Source: RUG754 sp964345365 | GTDB taxonomy: Bacteria > Bacillota > Clostridia > Peptostreptococcales > Anaerovoracaceae | Length of the DNA stretch: 64,000 nucleotides | Assembly: GCA_964345365.1 (NCBI GenBank) | Contig: CAYFQR010000002.1 | Coordinates: 1-64,000 of the forward strand | Direction of reading: 5' to 3' | Shown here: positions 1 through 7,025 of the stretch, piece by piece | How the letters are laid out: every line of letters begins with the position of its first letter | How positions within the stretch are numbered: position 1 is the first letter of the stretch | Notes under the pieces: model-generated | Seen by the model: only the letters and a program-made list of their open reading frames with translations | Told to the model about the DNA's origin: nothing | The model's database searches: none | Position numbers and translations under genes: made by a program

Positions 1-13
1 TAGGGCGAATAGA

Positions 14-274
14 TTACGCTTCTTTAGGGTAAACGCTTACTTGCTTTCTGGTCTTGTCTTTTCTTTCGAATTTGACATCTCCGTCAATCTTAGCAAACAA
101 TGTATCATCTCCGCCGATACCTACGTTATTTCCCGGATGGAGCTTGGTTCCTCTCTGTCTGACTAATATGCTGCCTGCGCTTACGAACTGTCCATCGCCG
201 GCTTTTAACCCAAGACGTTTAGACTCAGAGTCGCGACCGTTTTTAGAGCTACCTACACCTTTTTTACTTGCCAT
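14..274 (-). CDS. rpmA: 50S ribosomal protein bL27
   Basis: This encodes the large-subunit protein bL27, which lies near the peptidyl-transferase centre. The 86-residue product has the family core [11 protein letters not shown] near its N terminus and a basic tail. The ATG follows a strong AGGAGG and lies 30 bases after the rplU stop, so both genes share one transcript. Two points are odd for a Bacillota genome. The protein starts directly as M-A-S-K-K, without the N-terminal extension that is normally cut off by the protease Prp. The prp gene, usually found between rplU and rpmA, is also missing from the 30-base gap. Identity is certain; the loss of the processing system is inference from this locus only. 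Confidence 0.97.
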   Translation of the reverse strand: MASKKGVGSSKNGRDSESKRLGLKAGDGQFVSAGSILVRQRGTKLHPGNNVGIGGDDTLFAKIDGDVKFERKDKTRKQVSVYPKEA

Positions 275-304
275 AAGTGCACCTCCTAACTAAAAATCAG
301 TAAA

Positions 305-817
305 TTACTTGCCAGCGTTTTCAATAGCTTCGATGATTACAGCCTTAGTTGCTTTTTCATCGATTGCAATATTGTTAGCTTTAGCAATAGCAATAAGTTC
401 ATCTTTTTTCATTGAAGCCGATACTTTAATAGTTTCTGCCGCTACAGCTTCTTCTACTACGGCTTCTGCTTTCGGTTCGGATTTTTTCTCTGCCTTCTTA
501 GGTGCAGCTTTACCGCCGAGTGAAGTAATCTCAACTTCCGTGAACGGCTGTCTGTGTCCCTGTTTCTTTCTGTAGTCCTTCTTAGCCTTATACTTGAAGA
601 TAACTACTTTCTTGCCTTTTCCTTCGCTTAAAACAGTTCCCTCTACTACGTCTCCCGTGTAAGGTGTCCCGATTTTAACGTCGGCACCCTCTCCGATTAC
701 GAGAACATGGTCAAAGCTAACCTTCTCGCCTTCTTTGACATTGAGTTTCTCTACTCTTATAACGTCTCCGTTCTCTACTCTGTACTGCTTGCCGCCTGTT
801 TCGATAATTGCGTACAT
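305..817 (-). CDS. rplU: 50S ribosomal protein bL21 with C-terminal extension
   Basis: Residues 1-102 are a complete bL21, a protein that binds 23S rRNA (start MYAIIETGGKQ, then the GHRQPFTEVEI region). The start at 817 was chosen because AAAGGAGG lies about 10 bases upstream and the family begins at this Met; a longer reading to 850 adds 11 residues with no family match. Typical bL21 is near 103 residues, but this one has 170. Residues 103-132 are an Ala/Lys/Glu-rich linker, and residues 136-170 resemble a helix-extension-helix (SAP/Rho-N-like) nucleic-acid-binding module. Transcription starts from the promoter at 915-943 through a structured leader. Confidence 0.96.
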   Translation of the reverse strand: MYAIIETGGKQYRVENGDVIRVEKLNVKEGEKVSFDHVLVIGEGADVKIGTPYTGDVVEGTVLSEGKGKKVVIFKYKAKKDYRKKQGHRQPFTEVEITSLGGKAAPKKAEKKSEPKAEAVVEEAVAAETIKVSASMKKDELIAIAKANNIAIDEKATKAVIIEAIENAGK

Positions 818-852
818 GCTTTTCTTTCCTCCTTTATCAGGTCTCGCCATTA

Positions 853-893
853 ACGGTAGCGATAATTATTTTTATCGCACTTCAAAAAACCGT
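853..893 (-). promoter_or_regulatory. Structured 5' leader of rplU-rpmA (candidate L21 leader)
   Basis: The transcribed leader between the promoter and rplU can form an outer stem of 853-857 with 889-893 (ACGGT/ACCGT) and an inner stem of 859-865 with 872-878 (GCGATAA/TTATCGC) around a 6-base loop. Bacillota often have autoregulatory ribosomal-protein leaders in front of rplU, so this is a reasonable candidate. I could not compare it with the Rfam model, and the assignment is inference. Confidence 0.5.
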
Positions 894-914
894 ATTTGAG
901 CGGTCAACCATTAG

Positions 915-943
915 ATAATATCAAAGAACAATCTAAAAGTCAA
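915..943 (-). promoter_or_regulatory. Promoter of rplU-rpmA
   Basis: On the minus strand there is TTGACT, a 17-base spacer, then TATTAT, about 100 bases upstream of the rplU start. The -35 box lies inside a 14-base perfect inverted repeat (933-946 with 951-964). Confidence 0.75.
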
Positions 944-964
944 GAAAAACTTCTTGACTTTTAG
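933..964. repeat. 14-bp perfect inverted repeat over the rplU -35 box
   Basis: CTAAAAGTCAAGAA (933-946), a 4-base loop, and its exact complement (951-964). It could be an operator for the rplU promoter, or the remains of the transcript end of recA. A U-tract does not follow in the minus direction, so a standard intrinsic terminator is not well supported. Confidence 0.7.
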
Positions 965-1080
965 AATTTATTTACTACTTTTTATAAATTTGGAGTGAAA
1001 GCACACAAGAAGACTTATTTTTGGGGTAATTATCCCACATATTCCCATGTTTTTTCATTCCAATGAATCGCAAAAATATG

Positions 1081-2187
1081 TTATTTTTCGATTATCACGC
1101 CGTCCTCATCGACGAAAAGGTCCATAATTTCGTCAAGTTCGCTCTGGTTTATATCGTTATCAGCCTCCTGCTCCGAAGCCGGTGTGCTCTTAAGAGTTTC
1201 TCGGAGAAGCGTTTCTATCTTATCCATAGTGTCACGATGCTGAATGAGATAATCCTTGACGTTTTCTCTTCCCTGTCCTATTCTCTCTCCTTCAAAACTG
1301 TACCATGAACCGGCTTTGTCGACAATCTTCGCCTCGACCGCGCAATCCAATATATCGCCCGCTTTTGAGATGCCGTGTCCGTCCATTATGTCGAATTCGG
1401 AAATCTTGAACGGAGGGGCCACCTTGTTCTTGACTATCTTGACTCTCGTGCGGTTGCCGATGACATTATCTCCGACCTTCAGGCTCTCCACACGCCTGAC
1501 ATCAAACCTCATTGACGAATAGAACTTAAGAGCCCTGCCGCCTGTCGTAACCTCAGGGTTGCCGAACATGATTCCGACCTTTTCACGAAGCTGGTTGATA
1601 AATATGACACAGGTATTTGACTTATTAACCGTACCCGTAATCTTACGAAGAGCCTGAGACATAAGCCTTGCCTGCAGACCTACATGTGAGTCTCCCATCT
1701 CCCCCTGTATCTCGGCACGCGGCACAAGAGCCGCTACGGAGTCAATTACGATAATATCGAGAGCTGCTGAGCGTGCGAGCATGTCACAAATCTCAAGCGC
1801 CTGTTCTCCTGTATCGGGCTGCGAAACGAGAAGTTCGTCAACATTGACGCCGAGATTCCTCGCATATGCGGGGTCGAGCGCGTGCTCCGCATCTATGAAT
1901 GCAGCTCTGCCGCCTGTCTTCTGCGCCTCAGCCACTATGTGAAGCGCAAGCGTGGTCTTACCTGACGACTCCGGTCCGAAGATTTCAACAATCCTTCCCT
2001 TAGGAACACCGCCTATACCCGTTGCGATGTCAAGCGATATAGAGCCCGTAGAAATCGCGTCGATGTTAAGATGAGTTTCGTCACCAAGTTTCATTATGGA
2101 ACCCTTCCCGAACTGCTTCTGTATCTGTGCGAGAGCGGCTTCAAGGGCCTTATCTTTATCGGATTTATTAACTGTATTATTTGCCAT
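1081..2187 (-). CDS. recA: Recombinase RecA
   Basis: RecA is the ATP-dependent strand-exchange protein of homologous recombination and the co-protease for LexA in the SOS response. The 368-residue product is full length, with Walker [10 protein letters not shown] at residues 71-79, the FINQLREK loop 2 region, and an acidic C-terminal tail. The ATG follows AAGGAGA. A DinR/LexA box (2210-2221) lies just downstream of the -10 box, so SOS control is directly visible in the sequence. Upstream lie thrH, a HAD gene and cinA; cinA-recA adjacency is common in Bacillota, and the two HAD-type genes are inserted between them here. lexA itself is not in the window. Confidence 0.98.
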   Translation of the reverse strand: MANNTVNKSDKDKALEAALAQIQKQFGKGSIMKLGDETHLNIDAISTGSISLDIATGIGGVPKGRIVEIFGPESSGKTTLALHIVAEAQKTGGRAAFIDAEHALDPAYARNLGVNVDELLVSQPDTGEQALEICDMLARSAALDIIVIDSVAALVPRAEIQGEMGDSHVGLQARLMSQALRKITGTVNKSNTCVIFINQLREKVGIMFGNPEVTTGGRALKFYSSMRFDVRRVESLKVGDNVIGNRTRVKIVKNKVAPPFKISEFDIMDGHGISKAGDILDCAVEAKIVDKAGSWYSFEGERIGQGRENVKDYLIQHRDTMDKIETLLRETLKSTPASEQEADNDINQSELDEIMDLFVDEDGVIIEK

Positions 2188-2209
2188 AATCTGTCTCCTT
2201 AATAAAATA

Positions 2210-2221
2210 GAACATTTGTTC
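2210..2221. promoter_or_regulatory. LexA (DinR) SOS box at recA
   Basis: The perfect palindromic core GAAC-N4-GTTC (GAACATTTGTTC) lies 8 bases downstream of the -10 box and before the RBS of recA. It matches the Gram-positive SOS consensus of established knowledge, and its position would block the start of transcription. Confidence 0.85.
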
Positions 2222-2229
2222 GTGTTTTA

Positions 2230-2258
2230 ATCATACACTAATTTCTTTGTCCGGTCAA
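2230..2258 (-). promoter_or_regulatory. Promoter of recA
   Basis: TTGACC, 17 bases, TATGAT on the minus strand. It is placed directly upstream of the LexA box. Confidence 0.8.
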
Positions 2259-2288
2259 GGAAAATTTAAGGATATTATGCAATTATTT

Positions 2289-2306
2289 AAACTGTCGAAA
2301 CAGGTT
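2289..2306 (-). terminator. Weak hairpin between thrH and recA
   Basis: A 7-base stem with one mismatch and a UUCG tetraloop lies just after the thrH stop codon. The following U-tract is poor, so it may only partly separate thrH transcription from the recA promoter. Confidence 0.3.
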
Positions 2307-2316
2307 AAATCAAATA

Positions 2317-2916
2317 TTACAATGCTGCGATTATCTCATCATAAAGCTCATCGAAAGTTTCAAGAGCTTTGTACATAGGATAGTCTTTTTTCAGCTGCTC
2401 GGTACTTCTGAAAAGGAAGCCTTTTTTAGAAGCCTGAATCATGCCGAGGTCGTTAAAGCTGTCCCCTGCCGCTATCGTTTCAAACCCCATAGCCTGCAAG
2501 CATTTTACCGTTGTCAATTTTGATTCTTTACATCTCATTTTGAAATCGATTATTTCACCGTTTTCGCCGACCACGAGTTCATTGCAGAATATCGTAGGAT
2601 AACCCATCTTCTTAACCAGCGGTTCTGCGAACTGAGTGAAGGTATCGCTTAGAATAATCACCTGTGTCTTAGCCCTGAGCTTATCCATGAACTCTTTCGC
2701 TCCGGGAAGCAGGTCTATCTTTGATATCGTTTCCTGAATCTCTTTAAGACCCAAGCCGTGTTCCCTTAATATATCCAGCCTGTAATTCATGAGCTTGTCA
2801 TAATCAGGCTCGTCTCTCGTAGTTCTCCTTAATTCAGGTATTCCGGTCTCCTCTGCAAATGCAATCCAAATCTCCGGCGTAAGAACACCCTCCATATCCA
2901 AACATACTACGTTCAT
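2317..2916 (-). CDS. thrH: ThrH-type phosphoserine phosphatase / homoserine phosphotransferase
   Basis: This is a small HAD-superfamily enzyme of 199 residues that aligns along its whole length with the ThrH family known from Pseudomonas. That family dephosphorylates phosphoserine and can move the phosphate to homoserine. Motif I is LDMEGVLTPE with nucleophile D7 and, as in ThrH but unlike most HAD phosphatases, Glu at the DxD second position. The block EIWIAFAEETGIPELRRTTRD and motif IV GDSFNDLGMI also fit. It lies 2 bases after the HAD gene upstream and is probably cotranscribed with cinA. With serA at 40968 it could supply serine; no serC is in the window. Confidence 0.88.
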   Translation of the reverse strand: MNVVCLDMEGVLTPEIWIAFAEETGIPELRRTTRDEPDYDKLMNYRLDILREHGLGLKEIQETISKIDLLPGAKEFMDKLRAKTQVIILSDTFTQFAEPLVKKMGYPTIFCNELVVGENGEIIDFKMRCKESKLTTVKCLQAMGFETIAAGDSFNDLGMIQASKKGFLFRSTEQLKKDYPMYKALETFDELYDEIIAAL

Positions 2917-2918
2917 AC

Positions 2919-3857
2919 TTATTCCTCCTCGTTTTTTTTATTTGTAAATACGCTCAGCAACCTTCTGAGAAAAGGTTTTGCCGGCACTACATTTTCTATT
3001 TTTTCGTTAAAAAGCAGTTTCCTTATGGCGTAAGCCACCCCTTCGTCCTCATTTGAAAGGGTGATATAGTCCGCAACATCTTTTACCTCGTCCTCACCGT
3101 TCGCCATAGCGACTCCGAAGCCCGCTTCCTTTATCATATCTATATCGTTCGGACTGTCGCCGAAAGCGATTACCCTCTCAAGCCCTATCCCGGTAAGCTC
3201 CGACAGGATTCTGAGCGCGTTCGCCTTTGAAGTTGTTTCGGCTCCGATTTCAAGGTTCGCCTTGGTAGAAGAAGTCAAAGTGAAACCGCTGAGCTTACCG
3301 AGCCTCTCTCTCATTTCAGCCTTGTCTTCCTGCTCCCTGAAGTGAATATTGATATTTTCTATTTTATCGATATTGTCTCTCCAGAATTGCCATATATCCG
3401 GCACCGGCTTCCTCGTGCGTAATATATATTTTGCGCTCAAAAAATCCGAGCCGTTCAATTTCAAATCGTCATAAAGTGACTGTGAAACGAAAGCTTCTCC
3501 TTCAGAAAAAACTTCCACCGGATGCGCCATATCTTTCAAGAAATCAACCAACATTGCGGAAGTTTCTGCGTCAATATATCCCGAATAAAGAAAGTTACCC
3601 GTCGCAACTTCAACGATGTGGGCGCCGTTTGAACAAAGCACGTATTCAAGTCCCTCAATGCCGAGAACATAATCGGGAACCGCAACTATAGGTCTCCCCG
3701 TCGCAATCACGACATGATAGCCTCGCCTTATGGCTTCCTCCAATGTCTCCTTCGTCCTCCTCGTAAGCCCTGCCCTTGTCAATGTAGTGTAGTCAAGGTC
3801 GAGTGCGATAAGCCCGATGTCCTCGGGCAAAGTCCTTTTTGAATTATTTACTGTCAT
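2919..3857 (-). CDS. Cof-type HAD-IIB hydrolase
   Basis: This is a 312-residue HAD phosphatase of the Cof/YidA class with the C2B-type cap, probably acting on a small sugar or nucleotide phosphate in the cytoplasm; the substrate cannot be read from sequence. Motif I is ALDLDYTTL (D20, D22), where the usual Gly after the second Asp is Tyr. Motif II is VIATGR and motif IV is GDSPNDIDMI. The C terminus is an extra basic tail of about 25 residues. Its start overlaps the end of cinA by 4 bases (ATGA), and its stop lies 2 bases before thrH, so the three genes are translationally coupled. Confidence 0.85.
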   Translation of the reverse strand: MTVNNSKRTLPEDIGLIALDLDYTTLTRAGLTRRTKETLEEAIRRGYHVVIATGRPIVAVPDYVLGIEGLEYVLCSNGAHIVEVATGNFLYSGYIDAETSAMLVDFLKDMAHPVEVFSEGEAFVSQSLYDDLKLNGSDFLSAKYILRTRKPVPDIWQFWRDNIDKIENINIHFREQEDKAEMRERLGKLSGFTLTSSTKANLEIGAETTSKANALRILSELTGIGLERVIAFGDSPNDIDMIKEAGFGVAMANGEDEVKDVADYITLSNEDEGVAYAIRKLLFNEKIENVVPAKPFLRRLLSVFTNKKNEEE

Positions 3858-5086
3858 TTTATCAGCCTGTATACCTCGTTAACCATTCTTAAAGCAAAAT
3901 ATATCCTGTTATATTCTCTGCCCTTGCTCCTCCTTTTGACTTCAACACACTCGGTTTTTCCCATATATGAAATACCTATATATGCCAGTCCCGCAGGTTT
4001 ATCGGGGCTTAAGTCATCCGGTCCGGCAACACCTGTTATAGATATACAGATGTCCGAACCCGTTTTCTTTTTGAGGCCTTCCGCCATCTCGACGGCAACC
4101 TCCTCGGATTCAGCGGTATATTTTTTCAAAGTTTCGGGTTTCACATATAGCTCTTCCTCTTTCGCTCTATACGAATAGGTGACGATTCCTCTGTCGAAAA
4201 CCTTTGAAATGCCCGGAACATCCGTGAACATCTTCGCAAATAAGCCGCCCGTGCAACTCTCACAACAAGAGATGCTTATATTCTTTTCAATAAGAAGCCT
4301 GCCGACAATGTCAATGAGATTCTCATTGTTTTCACTATAAATATAATCGCCGATTATTCCCTTTACTTTCTCTATCATCTCAAGGCAAGCCCTTTCAGCC
4401 TCTGCGTAGGTGCTGCGCTTTGAGGTGATTCTGAGACTGCACTCTCCTTCCTTCGCATAAGTGGCGATAGTAGGGTCGGTCTGGCCGTCAATCAGCGGCA
4501 GGAGCATCGTTTCAAGTGTAGACTCCCCAAGGTTTCTTGTCCTGATTATTCTGTAATAGATTACACCGTCCCTTTTTTTCTCAAGGTACGGAACCACATG
4601 TGCATTAAATATCGACTTCATTTCATTAGGCGGTCCCGGAAGTGCAACCACTACTTTGCCGTTCTTTTCCAGGAGAAATCCCGGTGCCGTTCCCGCAGAA
4701 TTTGTTAAAACTATCGCATTCAACGGGAAAAATGCCTGTTTAAGATTATTGTCCGACCACTTATACTTTGCTTTTTCAAAGTGATTTTTTATCTTTTCGG
4801 TTTCTTCGGGGAACTCCACAAGTTCTTCCCCGAAATACTCCGTTATTATCTCTTTTGTTATGTCATCCTGCGTAGGGCCGAGACCACCCGTTGTGATTAC
4901 CATATCGCAATCCTCGTACGCGACATCAAGCATCTTTTTAAGTCTCTTCGGGTTGTCACCCACCGAATAATGATACAGCACATCCATGCCTAAGTTTTGA
5001 AGCTGCTCCGAAATATAGGCAGCATTTGTATTTACAATTTGTCCGAACAGTATCTCTGTTCCTACCGTCAATATCGCCGTTTTCAT
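3854..5086 (-). CDS. cinA: CinA-family nicotinamide mononucleotide deamidase
   Basis: The 410-residue, full-length protein has two parts. Residues 1-170 form the MoaB/MogA-like domain (TVGTEILFGQIVNTNA, GGLGPTQDDIT). About residues 255-410 form the CinA C-terminal domain with CCESCTGG and the SITGVAGPD motif, known in the family as NMN deamidase in pyridine-nucleotide salvage. In Bacillota cinA often lies directly before recA and was first linked to competence. Here two HAD genes come between. The 92 bases upstream, to pgsA, are AT-rich; a TTGACA is present, but no -10 box sits at the right distance. Confidence 0.95.
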   Translation of the reverse strand: MKTAILTVGTEILFGQIVNTNAAYISEQLQNLGMDVLYHYSVGDNPKRLKKMLDVAYEDCDMVITTGGLGPTQDDITKEIITEYFGEELVEFPEETEKIKNHFEKAKYKWSDNNLKQAFFPLNAIVLTNSAGTAPGFLLEKNGKVVVALPGPPNEMKSIFNAHVVPYLEKKRDGVIYYRIIRTRNLGESTLETMLLPLIDGQTDPTIATYAKEGECSLRITSKRSTYAEAERACLEMIEKVKGIIGDYIYSENNENLIDIVGRLLIEKNISISCCESCTGGLFAKMFTDVPGISKVFDRGIVTYSYRAKEEELYVKPETLKKYTAESEEVAVEMAEGLKKKTGSDICISITGVAGPDDLSPDKPAGLAYIGISYMGKTECVEVKRRSKGREYNRIYFALRMVNEVYRLIK

Positions 5087-5178
5087 AATTATCCTTTAAT
5101 TTATTTACCTCGATAAAAATTATAAACTTAAATTATAAACTGTATATTGTCAAATCTAAATTTCCTAATACGAAACCG

Positions 5179-5703
5179 TTACTCCGAAAACACCTGCTTG
5201 TTATCGAGTACATACTCGATTCCGGAAATTACGGTCATGATGAGTGCAGCATAAAGCATTACCTGTGAAGCAGCGAAATACCAATCCGTTTCCATCACGG
5301 GACATAAGAGCAGCATACATACCGCTATCATCTGAAGTACGGTCTTTATTTTGCCGCTCATACGAGCTGCTATGACTATGCCCTCGGATGCAGCCACCGT
5401 TCTCACGCCTGCGACCAAAAACTCCCTTGCGAGTATCAAGACGAACACCCATGCGGGTACATATTTCGGCACCATTAAACAAAACGCGGAATACACAAGG
5501 ATTTTATCTGCAAGAGGGTCCATAATCTTTCCGAAATTTGTTATAAGATTATGTTTGCGGGCTATCTGTCCGTCAAGCATATCTGTAAATGATGCCGCAA
5601 TAAAAATTATGAAAGCAGGAATATACCGGCCTGTCATATATGCCGCTATAAAAAACGGAACGGCTATCACTCTTGCAACTGTAAGTTTATTAGGCAAATT
5701 CAT
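5179..5703 (-). CDS. pgsA: CDP-diacylglycerol-glycerol-3-phosphate 3-phosphatidyltransferase
   Basis: This makes phosphatidylglycerol phosphate from CDP-diacylglycerol and glycerol 3-phosphate in the membrane. The 174-residue product is multi-pass and carries the CDP-alcohol phosphatidyltransferase signature D-G-x2-A-R-x8-G-x3-D-x3-D, seen as DMLDGQIARKHN...GKIMDPLAD. Its start overlaps rimO by 4 bases, as expected for the conserved ftsK-rimO-pgsA order. Together with plsX, plsY, gpsA and cls elsewhere in this window, it covers most of the anionic phospholipid route. Confidence 0.95.
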   Translation of the reverse strand: MNLPNKLTVARVIAVPFFIAAYMTGRYIPAFIIFIAASFTDMLDGQIARKHNLITNFGKIMDPLADKILVYSAFCLMVPKYVPAWVFVLILAREFLVAGVRTVAASEGIVIAARMSGKIKTVLQMIAVCMLLLCPVMETDWYFAASQVMLYAALIMTVISGIEYVLDNKQVFSE

Positions 5704-7025
5704 CCCTGTTCCTCCACTTCTCTTCCGACAAGGTCATAATCATAAGCATCGATTATCTCAACCTTTACGATATCTCCTGCCTCTAATTCTCTGTTTGCAC
5801 TGAATATGACGGAATTATCAATTTCGGGGGCGTCATATTCCGTTCTCCCGATATAACTGCCGTCATCGTCACGTGCTTCCACAAGTACAGACAGTGTCTT
5901 TCCGATTAGATTCCGATTCAGTTCATAGCTGATTTCAAGCTGTAACCGCATTACTCGGTCGAGGCGTTCCTGTTTTACGGATTCTTCTATCTGATTATCC
6001 ATATCGCCCGCAACAGTTCCCTCTTCCCTTGAATATGCAAAACATCCGAGCCTGCTGAATCTCTGTTCGCTTACGAAGTTCAAAAGCTCCTCAAAGTCCT
6101 TTTCGGTTTCGCCGGGGAAACCGACAATGAGAGTTGTCCTAATAGCAATATCAGGTACAGCTTCACGGAGCTTCTTAATCGTATCTCTGATGCTCTCCGC
6201 AGTCGAGCGTCTTCTCATAGACCTGAGCACGCTGTCCGACGAATGCTGAATCGGAATATCGATATATTTGCATATCTTAGGCTCATCTTTTATCACTTCA
6301 ATAAGCTCATCGTCTATCCTGTCTTCATAGCAATACATGAGCCTTATCCACTCTATCCCGTCAATCTTGACAAGTGAGCGCAAAAGTTTCGGCAGACATC
6401 TCTTTCCATACAAGTCATAACCGTAAATTGTCACGTCCTGAGCTATAAGTATCAGCTCTTTACAACCCTTTGAAGCAAGAATCTCAGCTTCATTCAAGAT
6501 GTCTTCCTCTTTCTTACTCCTGAAACTCCCCCTTATATGCGGTATTACGCAGTATGCACAGCGATTGTCGCAGCCTTCCGCGATTTTTAGGGTGGCGGAG
6601 TAAGGATTATCCGAAAGCACTCTCTCGCTATACTTCAAAAAATCATCATGGGAATGAGTTACATTGCACCTTTTCTCGAAATTTCCGAGGCTTTTTAAGA
6701 TTTCGGGAAGCTTATGATATTCGTTGACACCGATAAACATATCGACCTCCGGCATCTCAAGTGTAAGCTCCTGCGAATATCTTTCCGAAAGGCAGCCGGA
6801 AACGACAAGTTTCTTTCCGCCGGCTTTATATTCCGCCATCTCGAATATTTTCTCAATAGACTCCCTTTTGGCATCGTTTATAAAACCGCAGGTGTTAACA
6901 ACTATGACATCCGCATCGTCGGGGTTGTCGGCAAGCTCGAAACCGTCTTTTATGAGGAAGCCCTTTGCAACCTCACTGTCATTGAAATTCTTAGGACAAC
7001 CTAATGTTTCAAAAAATATTTTCAT
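5700..7025 (-). CDS. rimO: Ribosomal protein uS12 methylthiotransferase RimO
   Basis: This is a radical-SAM enzyme that adds a methylthio group to an Asp of ribosomal protein uS12. The 441-residue product has the N-terminal UPF0004 domain (FFETLGCPKNFNDSE, NTCGFINDAK), the radical-SAM core with AEGCDNRCAYCVIPH (C-x3-C-x2-C), and a C-terminal TRAM domain. RimO rather than MiaB is supported by LGCPKN and CGFI; the true MiaB is at 20523. The start codon overlaps the last base of ftsK and the stop overlaps pgsA by 4 bases. Confidence 0.95.
   Translation of the reverse strand: MKIFFETLGCPKNFNDSEVAKGFLIKDGFELADNPDDADVIVVNTCGFINDAKRESIEKIFEMAEYKAGGKKLVVSGCLSERYSQELTLEMPEVDMFIGVNEYHKLPEILKSLGNFEKRCNVTHSHDDFLKYSERVLSDNPYSATLKIAEGCDNRCAYCVIPHIRGSFRSKKEEDILNEAEILASKGCKELILIAQDVTIYGYDLYGKRCLPKLLRSLVKIDGIEWIRLMYCYEDRIDDELIEVIKDEPKICKYIDIPIQHSSDSVLRSMRRRSTAESIRDTIKKLREAVPDIAIRTTLIVGFPGETEKDFEELLNFVSEQRFSRLGCFAYSREEGTVAGDMDNQIEESVKQERLDRVMRLQLEISYELNRNLIGKTLSVLVEARDDDGSYIGRTEYDAPEIDNSVIFSANRELEAGDIVKVEIIDAYDYDLVGREVEEQG

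Noticed and set aside
954..988. Plus-strand promoter from the rplU palindrome
   Set aside because: The mirrored TTGACT has no -10 box at 15-19 bases, and no plus-strand gene follows.
5148..5153. TTGACA promoter for cinA
   Set aside because: The TATAAT boxes nearby are at 10 and 23 bases, outside the usual spacing, so I did not call a promoter.
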